A DNA stretch of 64,000 nt from Parietaria judaica (GCA_954871525.1 OX940862.1:47051732-47115731); one strand, 5' to 3'; shown: positions 12,835-24,256, counted from the first letter of the stretch. The notes: generated by a model from the letters alone, not told the origin. Numbers and translations are program-made.

Positions 12835-13810
12835 CTAATCTTTATCGTCATAGTTAGAAAACTTTGATAGCACATACATACCTAAATCTACATTCAATCC
12901 ATCTATCTCGTTTACACTATAATTAAGTTTTCTATCGACGAAATTCATACCATTTCTCACAACGTCGTGCATGAACTTCATGACGTAATATCCGCATTCA
13001 TGATTTCCCGGTTGTTTCGGACATCCTTTTGAATTAACCGTTTTTTATCAACGAGGGTGTCATGAGGCCGGTGTCGTGATTAACCTTAAATATGTCTTCA
13101 ATACTACCCAAAAAAAAAAGTAAAGAATTCAAATAACTTAAACATAAAAATGATTATGTTTTAGAATACTTACTTTTGGAAAAATTGCTCTAAGTGGCTA
13201 TTTAAACCGCTTGAATTGGGGAGAGAATCAAACTTCGCTACGGTAGCCTTTCAAGGGTTAAAAACAAGAAGAATCCAATGGTGACGACTATTGTAAGGCA
13301 TTAACCATCTTTTGCCATTCTTGCAATTTTGTATAAGTTTGTAGTATCGATCAACATCAAGTTTTAATGCATTTTTCTTAGCATCTCCTACTTTTGTGTT
13401 GGACCCGATGTCTTCATATGGCGGAAGAAAACCGTAAATATCCGGATTGCGAATATGATTTTCTTGCAAATAACTACAAATAAAAATAACAATAATTAAT
13501 GTATAACAAATGAATCAGTAATTTATATATTTAATATTTAATAGTATTGTCTTCATATGCTTTAAGATAGTGATACTTTTCATGAGGTTCACTTTTCTTT
13601 TTCCTTCTTCTCTAAGTTTTCTTCTACATTTTGCTACTTCATCATTTTTGTTAAGAACTAGAAACAAATAAAGTAATAAATTATAAATTTTATATACTAG
13701 ATAGATTCAATGAAATACAATACTACTAACCGGTCGTAGTTTCTTCTTCATCGGATGATGACGTTTCTTCTCGATCGGTTGATGGCCTAGTTACTTCTCG
13801 CTCCGACATA
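12835..13810 (-). pseudogene. Remnant of Ulp1-like protease gene in E1
   Basis: Minus-strand counterpart of the E2 gene at 52,119-55,168. It keeps exon 1 (ATG at 13,810), about the first 100 bp of exon 2, then jumps near 13,556 to the last intron and the two C-terminal exons. The His of HHWILL is readable in the 13,251-13,469 segment. The last exon, with the NHECGYYVM block, carries one extra A in a homopolymer (six instead of five near 13,034), a frameshift. The central ~2 kb including the nuclear-protein-like and linker parts is gone. No function is expected. Confidence 0.85.
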
Positions 13811-14039
13811 TTCAAGTAGTAGCTAACTTTCCGAAATATATATTTGACTCGTTTCTAAAAATTCATAAACATCAAATAACTCAAGACAACAAATACATTT
13901 CATTGCAAACATTCAAGACAACAAAAGCATAAAAAAAACATTTCATGGCAAACATGAAAGACAACAAAAGCATAAAAACATTTCATGGCAAACATTAACA
14001 AAATGCAATACATATGTAATATTGAATTCGGATAGGATT

Positions 14040-14340
14040 CTAACCTTGTTAGAATCAATAACTCGGAGTTAGGACGGGGTAGGACTTAGCTTGTTGAAGA
14101 AACAATATGAAGCACACCTCAACAGAGTTAGGGCACGGCAAGGATACGTCGGCGGCGGAGCACGGCGGATAACGGTGGAGCACGGCGGATAACGGCGGGG
14201 CACGGCGGAGCACGGCGACGGCGATGTTATGGGAGAAAATAGAAAAGAGAGAGGAAGAAGAGAGAAGAGAGAAGAGAGAGGAGAGAAGAGAGAAGAGAGA
14301 AGAGTTAAAGAAAAAGAGGGAAGGAATAGGGCTGAAATGG
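14040..14340 (-). promoter_or_regulatory. Decayed protease-gene leader in E1
   Basis: On the minus strand this is a CT-rich leader with a (CTCTCTT)n tract (14,225-14,310) followed by GCCG-rich sequence, matching 51,640-51,860 in E2. It would be the 5' untranslated region of the protease gene, which is truncated in this copy. Confidence 0.55.
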
Positions 14341-14429
14341 ATAAAAATGGAGGGAAATCAGGTTAAAATCGAATAAAAAATTCAAAAACAGCTTTGGACA
14401 ACGGAAAAACGCAATCGTTGTCTGAAAAT

Positions 14430-15450
14430 CCCGATAGATGCCGCGGCTTGAAATTAAACTACCGCGGCGTAGTTCAACGTGGAAAAATACACGCCAGGGC
14501 GTGGTTTATATAAGCCAGGGCACGTTGAGGTTCGAAATAACACCGAATATGTATTAATTTGGGATGTAAATACGCCACGGCATGAAATAAATGAGCCAGG
14601 GCTCGTACAGGTACGCCGAGGCAGTTACATACTGTACCGCGGCATACACCTCGTCCTTCTGGTCATGCCACGGCCTATTTCGGTACGCCGCGGCAAGATT
14701 TGGCCTCCAGTAAGCATGCTCTCTTTATAATTTGTACGCACTTTATGTCGCGGTACTATATATGCGCGCCGAGGCTTTATGTACTCATGCCAAGGCGTAT
14801 ATATACTAAAGCTGCGGCGTCATGTTGAATTTACCTATTTACCCATGCTAAATATGAAACTCGCCACAGCTTGTCTTGAAACGCCGCAAAATTTTGTATC
14901 CCGTATGAAACGCGCCGTGGCACGTTCTTAACAAGGCCGCGGCACGTTAAGATTTAAATTAACACAGACTCTTCGATATTTTGGTATGTAAATACGCCGC
15001 GACACAAAAATAATCGAGCCGAGGCTCGTCTACTAACGCCGCGGCATGTGCGACATTACCGCGGCATAACCTGATTTAACGCACGCGTAAAAATTTTGTT
15101 TGGTCTATGTGTTTAGTTTTTGTCTAAGAATGCCGCGGCATGGTTGTACTACGCCTCGGCCTTTCTGGCATGCCAAGGCATATTCTTTGTATGCCGTGGC
15201 ATTTCTTTTCCTGCAGAAAACGCATGCTCTCTGTATAATTTCTATGCGATATATGCCGCGGCATAAATGGAATACGCCGAGGCTTTATATACATATGTCA
15301 AGGCGTCGGTATGTATAAGCCGCGGTGTCCTTTTGAATTTACATAAATACCCTCTGCCTTATGGAACTCGCCGCGGCCTGTTTAAGAAAAGCAGCGGCAA
15401 TTGTTTCTCGTATGAAACGCGCCGCGACACTCTTTTAAAAGGCCGCGGTA
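14430..15450. repeat. E1 intergenic block of GCCGCGGC boxes
   Basis: About forty GCCGCGGC-like boxes by eye, intact or with a changed centre, at roughly 15-35-bp spacing, with two CATGCTCTCTGTATAATTT-type boxes (near 14,716 and 15,223). It lies between the protease remnant and the transposase pseudogene. The same block occurs at 50,520-51,560 in E2. Its internal position sets it apart from ordinary subterminal repeats. Confidence 0.85.
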
Positions 15451-15656
15451 TTAAGTACAAAATGAACCTTATTTACATATATTTAACAAACTTATTTATA
15501 AAAACAATTGTTCAATCAATTTCCAAATAGTAAAATTTTAAAAGATAACTAATTGAAAAATAATTGTTCAATCAATTTCCAATTAAATAAACATGATAAC
15601 TAATTGTCCATACATGAAAAACAAGATCAAAATATAACATTATTACAATAAAATTA

Positions 15657-18600
15657 TTATTCAATCAATTTCCAATGCCGGGATATCTCGACGTAGCAAA
15701 ACAAAACATCATCATCATCATGCACGTCTTCAAACGATTGTAGCCCAATGGAGAATGGTGCGATGGTAGTGATGTCTTCAACTTCTTCATTCGATTCTTC
15801 TATATTTCTCGCATTCACATGCACGACGACAGATAATTCTTGATCGACCGGGTCCGATACATAAAACACTTGAAATGCTTGGGATGCCAACATGAATGAA
15901 TCATTGGCATAACTCATCCATCTGAAGTCAACAACCGTAACTCCATCATTGGCAACTTTGACGTGGTTGTTGTCCGCCCATTTGCACTTAAACAATCCAA
16001 CTCGCAAACCACAATAATCGTGCTCCCAAATATCTTCTACATAGCCAAAATAGCACATAAAAGCTTGTTTTGGATTTTTATCCTAGGCTGACGCAACATG
16101 GAGTCCTTCCGCAAAGAATGTAACACCACTATTTTGTACGGGGTGTTTTTCGTCCCTTTCCCTTGTGTAAAACGTGTACCATGACGTGTACCTGGTAACT
16201 ACTTGTGAAGGCCCGCTAGAGATCTTCAATAATGTCTCATCTAAATTCTTTCTTCTTGCATAACAATATTCATCGATCCACTTTGCAAACGTACGGTTAT
16301 GCTCTTCTTTTAGCCATTTTTCATTTTTTTACTTTTTCGGATAAGTAGACCTTAACTCATTCATATGCACATCGATAAAGGGTCCCACGACGTCTAAATC
16401 GTGCAACACATGGAGAACGGCTTGCTCCCATTCTTTTCGGTTTACAGTTGAAGGATTTACTGTGCATAAAAACATCAAAATAAATATTATATTCAACACG
16501 TAATCTAAATATTAACATCGTATTTATTTATAAAAAAATTATAATAATTACCTGCAGATAAGCCTTTGCTTTGGCTAATTTGGGAACACCAATTGGCCGA
16601 GTTCTCGGGAAATACTCTACAAAAAATTCAACCGACTCTTCGGCCATATATCCTTCGACAATTCTCCCTTCTGGTCGATTGTAATTCTTCACGTATCCTT
16701 TCAAGACTTTCATATACCGTTCAATTGGATACATCCACCTTAGAAATATAGGTCCACATAACTTCACTTCCCGTACTAGGTGAACGGTTAAGTGAATCAT
16801 GATGTCAAAAAATGAGGGTGGAAAGAACATCTCGAGCATACATAGGGTTTTTACCAAGTCCGCTTGAAACTCGTCAAGACCTTCAACCTTAATAGTTTTG
16901 GAGCAAATTTTGTTGAAAAATTCACATAACTCTGAAATTGCGAATCAAACTTCCTTTGGCAAAAACCCTCGCAATGCAAGAGGCAATATTTGTTGAAGCA
17001 ACATATGATAATCGTGAGTCTTCATTCCGATAAGTCTCAAATCTTTCATATATACAAACCTCTTGTAGTTCGAAGAATGACCTTCGGGATCGCCGCAAGC
17101 CATCCACAAAGCTTCCTTCGCTCCGCTCTCGATAAAGTGTGGACAGCCGGTGGTAGTAATGTCTTCCTTCCAGCAATTTTAGGATGCAAATCCGGTCTTA
17201 TACCGAATTCAACGAGATCTTGTCGAGCATTTTTCCCGTATTTTGTTTTATTTGGATCGTTAAGCAATGTACCAACAATCGCTTCACATACATTTTTTTC
17301 AATGTGCATAACGTCCAAACAAAGTCGAACGTAATGCGTCTTCGAATACGGGAGCTCGTAGAAGATTGATACTTTTTTGAACGGACTATCTTCAAATTTC
17401 TTTTGCTTCCTCTTACCACTCGACGTTCTTTTTCCAAGCACTTCATAAGTCTCTATACAAATCAGTTTATAGACATCTTCAGCGTTCAAAAATTTTGGAG
17501 GAGGTCGATGTTCTTGATGTCCATTAAACTTTTTTTCTTTCTTTCTGTACGGGTGATCTCTCGGTAAAAATCTCCTATGGTCGAGAAAAACTGTTTTCTT
17601 CCCATGTTTCAACCGGATTGAAGATGTATTTTTGATGCAGACTGGACAACCAATAGAACATTTCACCGAGTAACCAGACAAGTTTCCGTACGCCGGGAAG
17701 TCATTGATTGTCCACATTAACATTGCTTTCAACTTGAACACTTCGCGTCGGTAAGCATCGTTGATCTCAATTCCTTCGTTCCACATCATCTTTAGATCAT
17801 CGACCAAAGGTGCCAAGTAGACGTCGATGTCATTTCCTGGTTGGCTCGGTCCCGAAATTAAAAGAGTCAACATCAAGAACTTTTGCTTCATACACAACTT
17901 CGGAGGGAGATTGTAGTTGCAAAGTATTACCGGCCAAACACTATAGCGACTACTCATGTTACCAAAAGGATTCATCCCGTGTGTTGCCAAACCAAGACGC
18001 AAATTCTTGGGTTCTGAGCTTAATTCCGGATACCGAGTATCAAAACTTTTCCACTGTGAAGCATCACAAGGGTGTCTTAAAATGCCATCATTACTCTGAT
18101 TGTTTGAGTGCCAAACCATGTTCTCTGCGTGATTAATATTGTTAAACATGCGTTTGAGGCGGGTGAATGGGGGAATGTACCATAACACTTTCTGCGGAAC
18201 CCCTTTAATACCGTCATGTGACTCCTTTCCTCCCTTCTACCTTGATCCATTGCACAGTGGACATTCACTTAATTCTGTATGCTCGTTCCTATACAGTACG
18301 CAATCTTTTGGACATGCATGAAACTTTTCAAACTTTAAACCTAACAAGCCCAGTGTCTTTTTTGCCGCATATATTCCTGTCGGAACTTTATTACCGGCCG
18401 GCAACGTTTCACGAAGGAGTTCCAACAATTGCGTAAAGCTAGAATTTTTCCAACTTCCTGCCGCCTTTAAATGGAATAGTGATACCAAAAACCCTATTTT
18501 TGTTGTGTTACTCCCATCATATAAAGGCGCTTCAAAATCCCCCACCATCGACTCTAATAATTGTGGTCTTCCCACAAAATTATAGTCGATATCATCCATC

Positions 18601-18906
18601 AAACCACCAATGTCATCGGCTTCGTCTTCATCTTCTTCTTCTTCAACTAAATCATTGACTCTTTTACCACGCATCTTTTCTCCATGAAAGTACCAATGAT
18701 CATAGGAACTCATAATACCAATAGCTAACAAATGCGATTTTGACTACTTTCATAGATTTCGAAACTAAATTTCCACATAAAAGACAAGGACGCCTAATCA
18801 AATCTCCTTCTTCAAAGTTTAAACGCACAAAATCCATAAATTCTTGAACACCATGTCGGTAATCATCGCTCATATTATTTTTTGTCATCCATTCCCTAAA
18901 TACCAT
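15657..18906 (-). pseudogene. CACTA transposase (tnp2 type) pseudogene of E1
   Basis: Minus-strand homologue of the E2 transposase (47,059-50,329), readable from the FREWMTKN start through Transpos_assoc, Transposase_21, DUF4218 and DUF4216 domains. I count a frameshift near 18,735, TGG to TAG near 18,236, a 7-bp deletion near 17,090 that shifts frame, CGA to TGA near 16,947, a stop in a Lys-rich part near 16,330 and AAG to TAG near 16,085. The C-terminal end is also out of frame. The copy is clearly dead, but the residues between lesions are close to E2, so the split from E2 is not ancient. Confidence 0.92.
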
Positions 18907-19588
18907 ATTGCAAATAAAATATTTGAAGATTAAATACCGTTTTCTTCCGTGACGAAGCACCGACCCGAATTCGAAATCGAAGGAAAGTCGCCTAAGGGAG
19001 AAACAAAATAGGGTTTTTGGAGTTATGGTGTGAATGGGTATGAAAAAAGAAAAGAAAAAGGCAGATCTGCGAAGTACGCCGCGGCGTTAGGTAATTACGC
19101 CACGGCATATTGATCTACTATCGACCCTTTTTTTTCTTGAGATTCTCGATCAAACTTGATTGCTCGGGGAAGATTTTTCGCGATTTACGCCGCGGCATGG
19201 TCATAATAAGCTGAGGCTTTTATGTTTCATGCCTTGGCATTTGTTACTTGACGCCGCGGCATAGTTCTGTCTGATTTCGAAACGCGCCGCGGCCTTTAAT
19301 TTATTAGTCGCCACTTTCGTCATTTATCGGGGGGCATAATGGTGACAAGCTTCAATGTGCCGCGGCTTATAGTAAATACGCCGCGGCGTGATCGTGCTGA
19401 CGTAAAAACGGCTATATTTTTACGAGCTACTAGGGTTAAATTTATTACCTTCCAACGGTTATAAACGGATATATTTGCGAAAATGGTTTAAAAAACTTAT
19501 AATTCATAACTTTTTTCTATATTTACAACCATTTAACTTATATTTTGACCCACACAAAATATCTTGTCTACAAAAATTGAAATTTATT
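18907..19588. promoter_or_regulatory. Divergent promoter interval between transposase and gene A (E1)
   Basis: Separates the minus-strand transposase from plus-strand gene A. It holds about a dozen GCCGCGGC-type boxes (19,075-19,390). Next to gene A are three AACGG cores (19,403-19,480), one inside TCCAACGGTTA, an exact match to the plant MSA/MYB3R consensus YCYAACGGYYA. The equivalent E2 interval is 46,396-47,058. The regulatory role is inferred from motifs only. Confidence 0.5.
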
Positions 19589-20110
19589 ATGGATGATCAT
19601 CCGTCTTCTATCGGTAATGGCCCAGTCGTTATTGTTTCGTCCTCTTCTTCGTCTTCTTCCGATGATGACAACGATCACTAGGTAAATCTATCAGATGATA
19701 CGGTGGTCCCAGAAACAAATTCCGATGATACGGTGGTCCCTGATACAAACTCTGATTCGGAAGTCCCATAAATTATAAACTCCAATGATACTATAGTCCC
19801 AGAAACAAATTCTCAAGAAAGCGTTCAAAATTCCGAAGAAACCGTAGAGTCTGAAATACCTCCAGGTCAGATTCCCACCGCTCTTTCCGTTGGTTTAAGC
19901 CGCACAAGAGGTAGTGGTGTATCACAATTTTCTTCATCGTGGGAGAGAGATTTCCATATAAAGTATGAGTGGAATAGCTCGACTCAAAGTTTTGATAAGC
20001 ACACTAAAGGCAAATGGTGCGGACTATTGTTTATTCTTCCCTACCCAGTACGAGAAATCTATTCGCTTCATGCTCATGCCGTGCGTTGTCGTAGAAAACA
20101 TTGTATTTAA
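19589..20110 (+). pseudogene. Gene A: BED-like zinc-finger gene, disrupted (E1)
   Basis: A 174-codon frame starting MDDHPSS with a PVVIVSSSSSSSSDDD stretch, then repeats of a DDTVVPET-type decapeptide, and a C-terminal finger region (WERDFHIKYEWN...KWC...LHAHAVRC). It has TAG at 19,679-19,681 and a second stop, TAA, at 19,769-19,771; the second is also present in the E2 copy. The first Cys of the finger's CxxC is Gly here. It is a paralogue of gene B. The product would be a small DNA-binding-like protein; this copy is a pseudogene. Confidence 0.75.
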
Positions 20111-20183
20111 ATATTTATTATTTTACGTTTTTTAATTGTATTGTCATTATTATGTGACAAATGTAGCCTTAAATTTTAATGGA

Positions 20184-20400
20184 GTTGTAATGTGGCACTT
20201 ATCATAATGTACTTGTAATGTGTTGTAATGTGGTACTTGAAATGTGTTGCAATGTGGCTTATCATAATGTACTTGTAATGTGTTGTAATGTGGTACTTGA
20301 AATGTGTTGCAATGTGGTACTTATCATAATGTACTAGTAATGTGTTGTAATGTTGTACTAGTAATGTTTTGTAATGTGGTACTTGTAATGTGGAATTATT
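20184..20400. repeat. TGTAATG minisatellite downstream of gene A
   Basis: Imperfect tandem copies built from TTGTAATGTGGTACTT and ATAATGTACTTGTAATGTG words. The counterpart in E2 is at 45,590-45,760 with a different number of units. It lies 3' of gene A and may hold its polyadenylation region. No coding potential is credible. Confidence 0.75.
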
Positions 20401-20575
20401 GATGATAATCATGTATTTATAATATAAACATATGTATTCATAATTCTATATATTTTTTAATTAATCACATATGTATCTTACATATTTGTATGAAACGCAT
20501 AATAATTACAGTTTAGTTTTATGGGTTAAAAGTTTAGAGCTTCAAGTTTAGGAAATATTATAAAAATTAATTCAT

Positions 20576-20935
20576 AACGCCGCGGCGTATTGTTAATAAG
20601 CCGTGGCATGACCTATTGAACCATGGTTAATAACCGTAGTAGAAATCACGCCTCGGCATGTTGAAAAATATGCCTCGGCCTTTAAACAATCGCCGTGGTA
20701 GAATGGTAGTAACGCCGCGGCATTTAATGACTTACAGAATCCATGCTCTCTGTATAATTTGAAACAACATATATGCCTCGGCATGGTATCCGCAAGCCGT
20801 GGCTTCCCAGGCCATGCCAAGGCATGGTTAACATAATGCCGCGACTTCTCTCTTCTGTTTACCAATATACCCTCATAATTATGCAACTCGCCGGTGCCCT
20901 TTTTGATGATGCCGCGGCGAGTTGCGTAATCCAGA
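20576..20935. repeat. GCCGCGGC box block between genes A and B (E1)
   Basis: About fourteen boxes and one CATGCTCTCTGTATAATTTG box (near 20,743), followed by the recurring TTTACC...ATACCCTC...AACTCGCC arrangement. E2 has related copies at 41,640-41,870, 43,300-43,670 and 45,040-45,430. Confidence 0.8.
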
Positions 20936-20999
20936 GGGTTTATTGTTTATTATAATAATTGTAATGTCTAGGGTTTAAGTTTATGGTAAAACTGTAAAA

Positions 21000-21230
21000 A
21001 TAAATTAAACACGCCGCAGCTTATTGTGAAGAAGCCACGGCTCTATGTCAAACGTCGGATATATACGTTGCAGAAACTGAACACGCCGCGGCATATGTTA
21101 TCAAAGCCGCGGCTTTCTGTCGCTGACACAAAAACGGCTAGTTTTTTTTTCACCCGAATTATTACCCCACAACGGTAATAAACTGCTATATTTGTCAAAA
21201 TAATGTTAAAAACGTTAAAATTCACACAAA
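21000..21230 (+). promoter_or_regulatory. Gene B upstream region with AACGG cores (E1)
   Basis: Contains four GCCGCGGC-like boxes, then AAAACGGCTA and CACAACGGTAA with a third core mutated to AACTGC, at spacings like those upstream of gene A and of both E2 copies of gene B. It ends about 90 bp before the first possible start codon. Confidence 0.5.
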
Positions 21231-21323
21231 TCTTCTATTTAAACCTATACTTGCTCACATTTTTCTATTATTCACCAAATTTATCCTTAGATTCAAAAAT
21301 ATCATCACTTTTCTTAGTTATGG

Positions 21324-21761
21324 ATGGCCCGTCTCGGTTTGTCATCGGAATATCACCAATTCTTTGTCGTGTTTTCCTCTTCTTCTTCCTCCGATGATGA
21401 TAGTTTTTCCATGGAAACAAGTTCCAGTAATACTATTGCCATCTCCTCCGACGACACCGAGGAGTTTGAAATGCCTCCTAATCCAACTCTAAATTGGACC
21501 TCTCGTGCCGGTGGGCCACGACCGACGAGGGGGCAAGGGCGTAAGCGTGGGCGTGGACGTGGTAGGCCACCGTCTTTACTATGGGAAACAGATTTTCAAA
21601 TGAGGCTCAAATGGAACAATGAGACTCAAACTCAAGATAGGTACGCGAAATGCAAATGGTGCCGACAAGAGATTCTCGCAATCGTTAAACGAGGCACAAC
21701 TCATTTATGTCAACATGCCAATCGTTGTCGTAGAGATTTAGGTATTGATGACGAATTATGA
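21324..21761 (+). CDS. Gene B: small BED-like zinc-finger/AT-hook protein (E1)
   Basis: 145-codon open frame. Order: Ser/Asp stretch (~21-30), NTIAISSDDTEEFE (~38-51) resembling a SUMO-interacting motif, Arg-Gly tract ending RGRGRPPS (AT-hook-like, ~75-88), then WETDFQMRLKWN and a finger of BED type: CKWC, about 17 residues, THLCQHANRC. The expected start (MDGPSR at 21,320) is out of frame after a 5-bp loss, so this copy would start four bases on, at the next ATG. Despite that, the rest is open, unlike the surrounding E1 genes. A role in DNA binding is inferred. No close named family is recognised. Confidence 0.6.
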   Translation: MARLGLSSEYHQFFVVFSSSSSSDDDSFSMETSSSNTIAISSDDTEEFEMPPNPTLNWTSRAGGPRPTRGQGRKRGRGRGRPPSLLWETDFQMRLKWNNETQTQDRYAKCKWCRQEILAIVKRGTTHLCQHANRCRRDLGIDDEL

Positions 21762-21781
21762 TTTTAATTGTTGTAGTTTTA

Positions 21782-21945
21782 TTAATATCATATTGAATTG
21801 TTGTGAGTTATTTTGTTATTTAAAAAGTATTAAATGTAATGTTGAATTGGTGTGAGTGATTTTGTTGTTTTAAAACTATTAAATGTAATATTTAATTGTT
21901 GTAAGTGATTTTGTTGTTTTAAAATTATTAAATACTATCTCGTAC
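21782..21945. repeat. Short tandem repeat 3' of gene B (E1)
   Basis: About 2.5 copies of a roughly 60-bp unit (AATTGTTGTAAGTGATTTTG core). The same unit lies 3' of both E2 gene B copies (41,874-42,160 and 43,677-43,960) with more copies. Confidence 0.7.
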
Positions 21946-22310
21946 GGTATTCACTTTATGCCCTCAAGTTTACATTCCGATATTCACTTTATGCCCTCAA
22001 GTTTTTTGAACTATAAATGTTTCGAAAGTGTATATTCATAAAATAAGTTATGCGCCGCAACGTAAAACAATTACATACTTATATTAATAAAATTAAGAAT
22101 ACATTATCACTTACAAACAATTCCACATGCATTACAAATAAAACTTTAAGAAGTAGTACATCTCACATCTCGCGAGTAAAAATATAAGTAACTATGGTAT
22201 AAATAGACAAAATAAATGAATTTATATTTTTTTAAAATTATTTTTGCGAATATAGCAGTTTTTTAACGTTGGAAATCAATAATTGTACTTGCAAAAATAT
22301 AGCCAATTTT
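21946..22310. other. AT-rich filler unique to E1
   Basis: Contains a duplicated TATTCACTTTATGCCCTCAA word (21,950-22,005) and a degraded piece near 22,240-22,320 resembling the A/B upstream region. E2 has its three-exon accessory gene on this side; nothing of that gene is visible here. Confidence 0.4.
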
Positions 22311-22439
22311 TTTTCAAAACCTGCCGTAGCAAGTTTAAAAAACGCCGCGGCATACTTCAAAACCTGCCGTAGCAAGTTGAAAAAACGCCGCGACATCATA
22401 AATTAAACCGCGGCAAGTTTAGACATACCGCGGCAAGTT

Positions 22440-23178
22440 TTAGTCACACCGCGGCCTAATATGGCTAAAGTTAAGCATGCTCTCTGTATAATTTTTTGTC
22501 GTAATAAGCCGCGGCAGGTTTTACAAAAGCCGAGGCTTTACGTGACAATGCCGAGGCGTTATAATCTTGATGCCGTGGTGTGTTGTTGCTATTTACTATT
22601 TTAACCTCTGGCTTATGAACACAGCCGCGGCTTTAATAGGTCACGCCAAGGCGTGTGGAAAGAATGCCGTGGCTAGCGTTGGTCACACCTCGGCCTAATC
22701 TAACTAAAGTTAAGCATGCTCTCTGTATAATTTTTGGTTATTTTCTGCCGCGGTAGGTTATGCATAAGCCGAGGCTTCACGTGACAATGCCGAGGCGTTA
22801 CAATCTTGATGCCGTTGTGTGTTGTTGATATTTACTATTTTAACCTCTGGCTTATGAACACAGCTGCGGCTTTAATAGGTCACGCCAAGGCGTGTGGAAA
22901 GAATGCCGTGGCTAGCGTTGGTCACACCTCGGCCTAATCCGACTAAATTTAAGCATGCTCTCTGTATAATTTTTGGTTATTTTCCGCCGCGGTAGATTAT
23001 ACATAAGCCGAGGCTTTACGTGACAATGCCGAGGCGTTACAATCTTGATGTCGTGGTGTGTTGTTGATATTTACTATTTTAACCTGTGGCTTATGAACAT
23101 AGCGGCGTCTTTAATAAGTCACGCCAAGGCGTGTGGAAAGAATGCCGTGGCTAGCGTTGGTCACACCTCGGCATGAAG
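22440..23178. repeat. Three tandem 239-bp units rich in GCCGCGGC boxes
   Basis: The CATGCTCTCTGTATAATTT box recurs with GCATGC at 22,475, 22,714 and 22,953, exactly 239 bp apart. Each unit contains the same series of boxes (CCGCGG, CCGAGG, CCGAGG, CCGTGG, CCGCGG, CCAAGG, CCGTGG). E2 has only about two such units (41,225-41,640). Confidence 0.9.
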
Positions 23179-23607
23179 AATTATACAATTAATTAAGTCA
23201 TGTGCCGTGGCGTTTTTAATTGCACGCCGCGGCGTACTCTGCATGGTATGAACAACGGTTTATAAGGTTTCATCGTGTACCAATAATGCTGCGGTGTGTA
23301 ATATATAATGCCGCGGCTTACACTGCGTGGTATGTACAACGGTTTATAGAGTGTCGTTGTGTACCAACCATGCCGCGGAATTTTATATACGCCGCGGCTT
23401 ATAAACATCTCAATGACACATTTTCAACAATGGAAAACATATCCGTGGTGAATTTGAAAGTGTGCCGCAACGTGTTTAGGCATGTCGCGGCGTGACTTGA
23501 TTTTCAACCATGGAAAAAATTTTCCATGGTAGAAACTTGGATTTCGACCATGGATAAAAAAATCCATGGTTGAAACTTCGTGGTAGGATCAACAATTCGT
23601 ACTAGTG
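23179..23607. repeat. E1 right subterminal repeats and terminus
   Basis: Mirror of 37,162-37,600 in E2: boxes mixed with AACAACGGTTTATA words, then CCATGG palindromes and AACCATGG-type inverted words down to the CACTAGTACGAATTG terminus. Confidence 0.85.
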
Positions 23608-23610
23608 GTA
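23608..23610. repeat. Target site duplication GTA, right of E1
   Basis: Directly follows the element end and matches 11,623-11,625. Confidence 0.9.
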
Positions 23611-24256
23611 CTAGCTCATTTATGAAGACATGTTTCAAATTACTTAGCTCATTATAAATAGAGGGCTAAAGCCCATGTACAAACGATCGCAGTTTTTACC
23701 ACTATAATAAACAAGGCTTTGAAATGGAAGCCCATTAAAAACACCTGACTTATCTCCAAAATATCAATTTCTTTCAACGTGATCTTGCTTTAACGGAAAG
23801 ACCCGACTCTGACGTAACCTAAACTCAGAATTACGACGAACGTAACTCCATGACTGCGGGGGTGATTTTTCCACACGAAGAAGCCCTTCTCTCGCCTCTG
23901 TGGTGAACTCGCCATATTTGATCTCCATCACTCTAGTGCCTTCCTTAGGAAAATCTTCTTCCATTTCTTCATCTTGTGCTGCTTCTTCTTTCTTTTTCAT
24001 GCTTGGCTCTCCTCGATGGTCTCCACCATGAATAACTTTTTCTCTCCAGGCTTTTTCATCGATCCTATACCATCCAAAGTGTCCGCATTCGCGTTTTCTC
24101 CTCATGGAATTTGTCTGAGTGTAAATTCTTTGTGCTCCGCGATTAGCTTTTCGTAACCTGAAAATAGGCTTCCATCCTCTCATTGTGTTTCTAGAATTCT
24201 CCTTTAACTTTATTAATAAATAATTTAGAGTCTGAGAACACGATCAGTTTTGTTCC
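23611..24256. other. E1 right flank, possible LTR promoter piece
   Basis: A TATAAATAGAGGG box at 23,652-23,667 resembles an LTR or gene core promoter on the plus strand. A 139-codon minus-strand open frame (23,764-24,183), rich in Lys, Arg and Glu, follows the gypsy RNase H fragment but matches no domain I know. It may be tethered retrotransposon sequence. Confidence 0.3.

Larger units (their letters stand above)
11626..23607 (+). mobile_element. CACTA (En/Spm) element E1, decayed, 11,982 bp
   Basis: The left end starts CACTACTACAAATCC and the right end, on the minus strand, starts CACTAGTACGAATTG. Both are flanked by a perfect 3-bp target duplication, GTA (11,623-11,625 and 23,608-23,610), as CACTA transposases make. 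Contents in order: subterminal repeats, protease remnant, repeat block, transposase pseudogene, repeat block, gene A pseudogene, gene B, 239-bp tandem array, subterminal repeats. It is an inverted relative of E2 but lacks most of the protease gene and the whole accessory gene found at 39,331-40,945 in E2. Many stops show it cannot make its own transposase. Confidence 0.95.

Noticed and set aside
22440..23178. Regular 239-bp array considered as CRISPR
   Set aside because: Plant transposon context, no short identical repeats with unique spacers of constant size, no cas genes.
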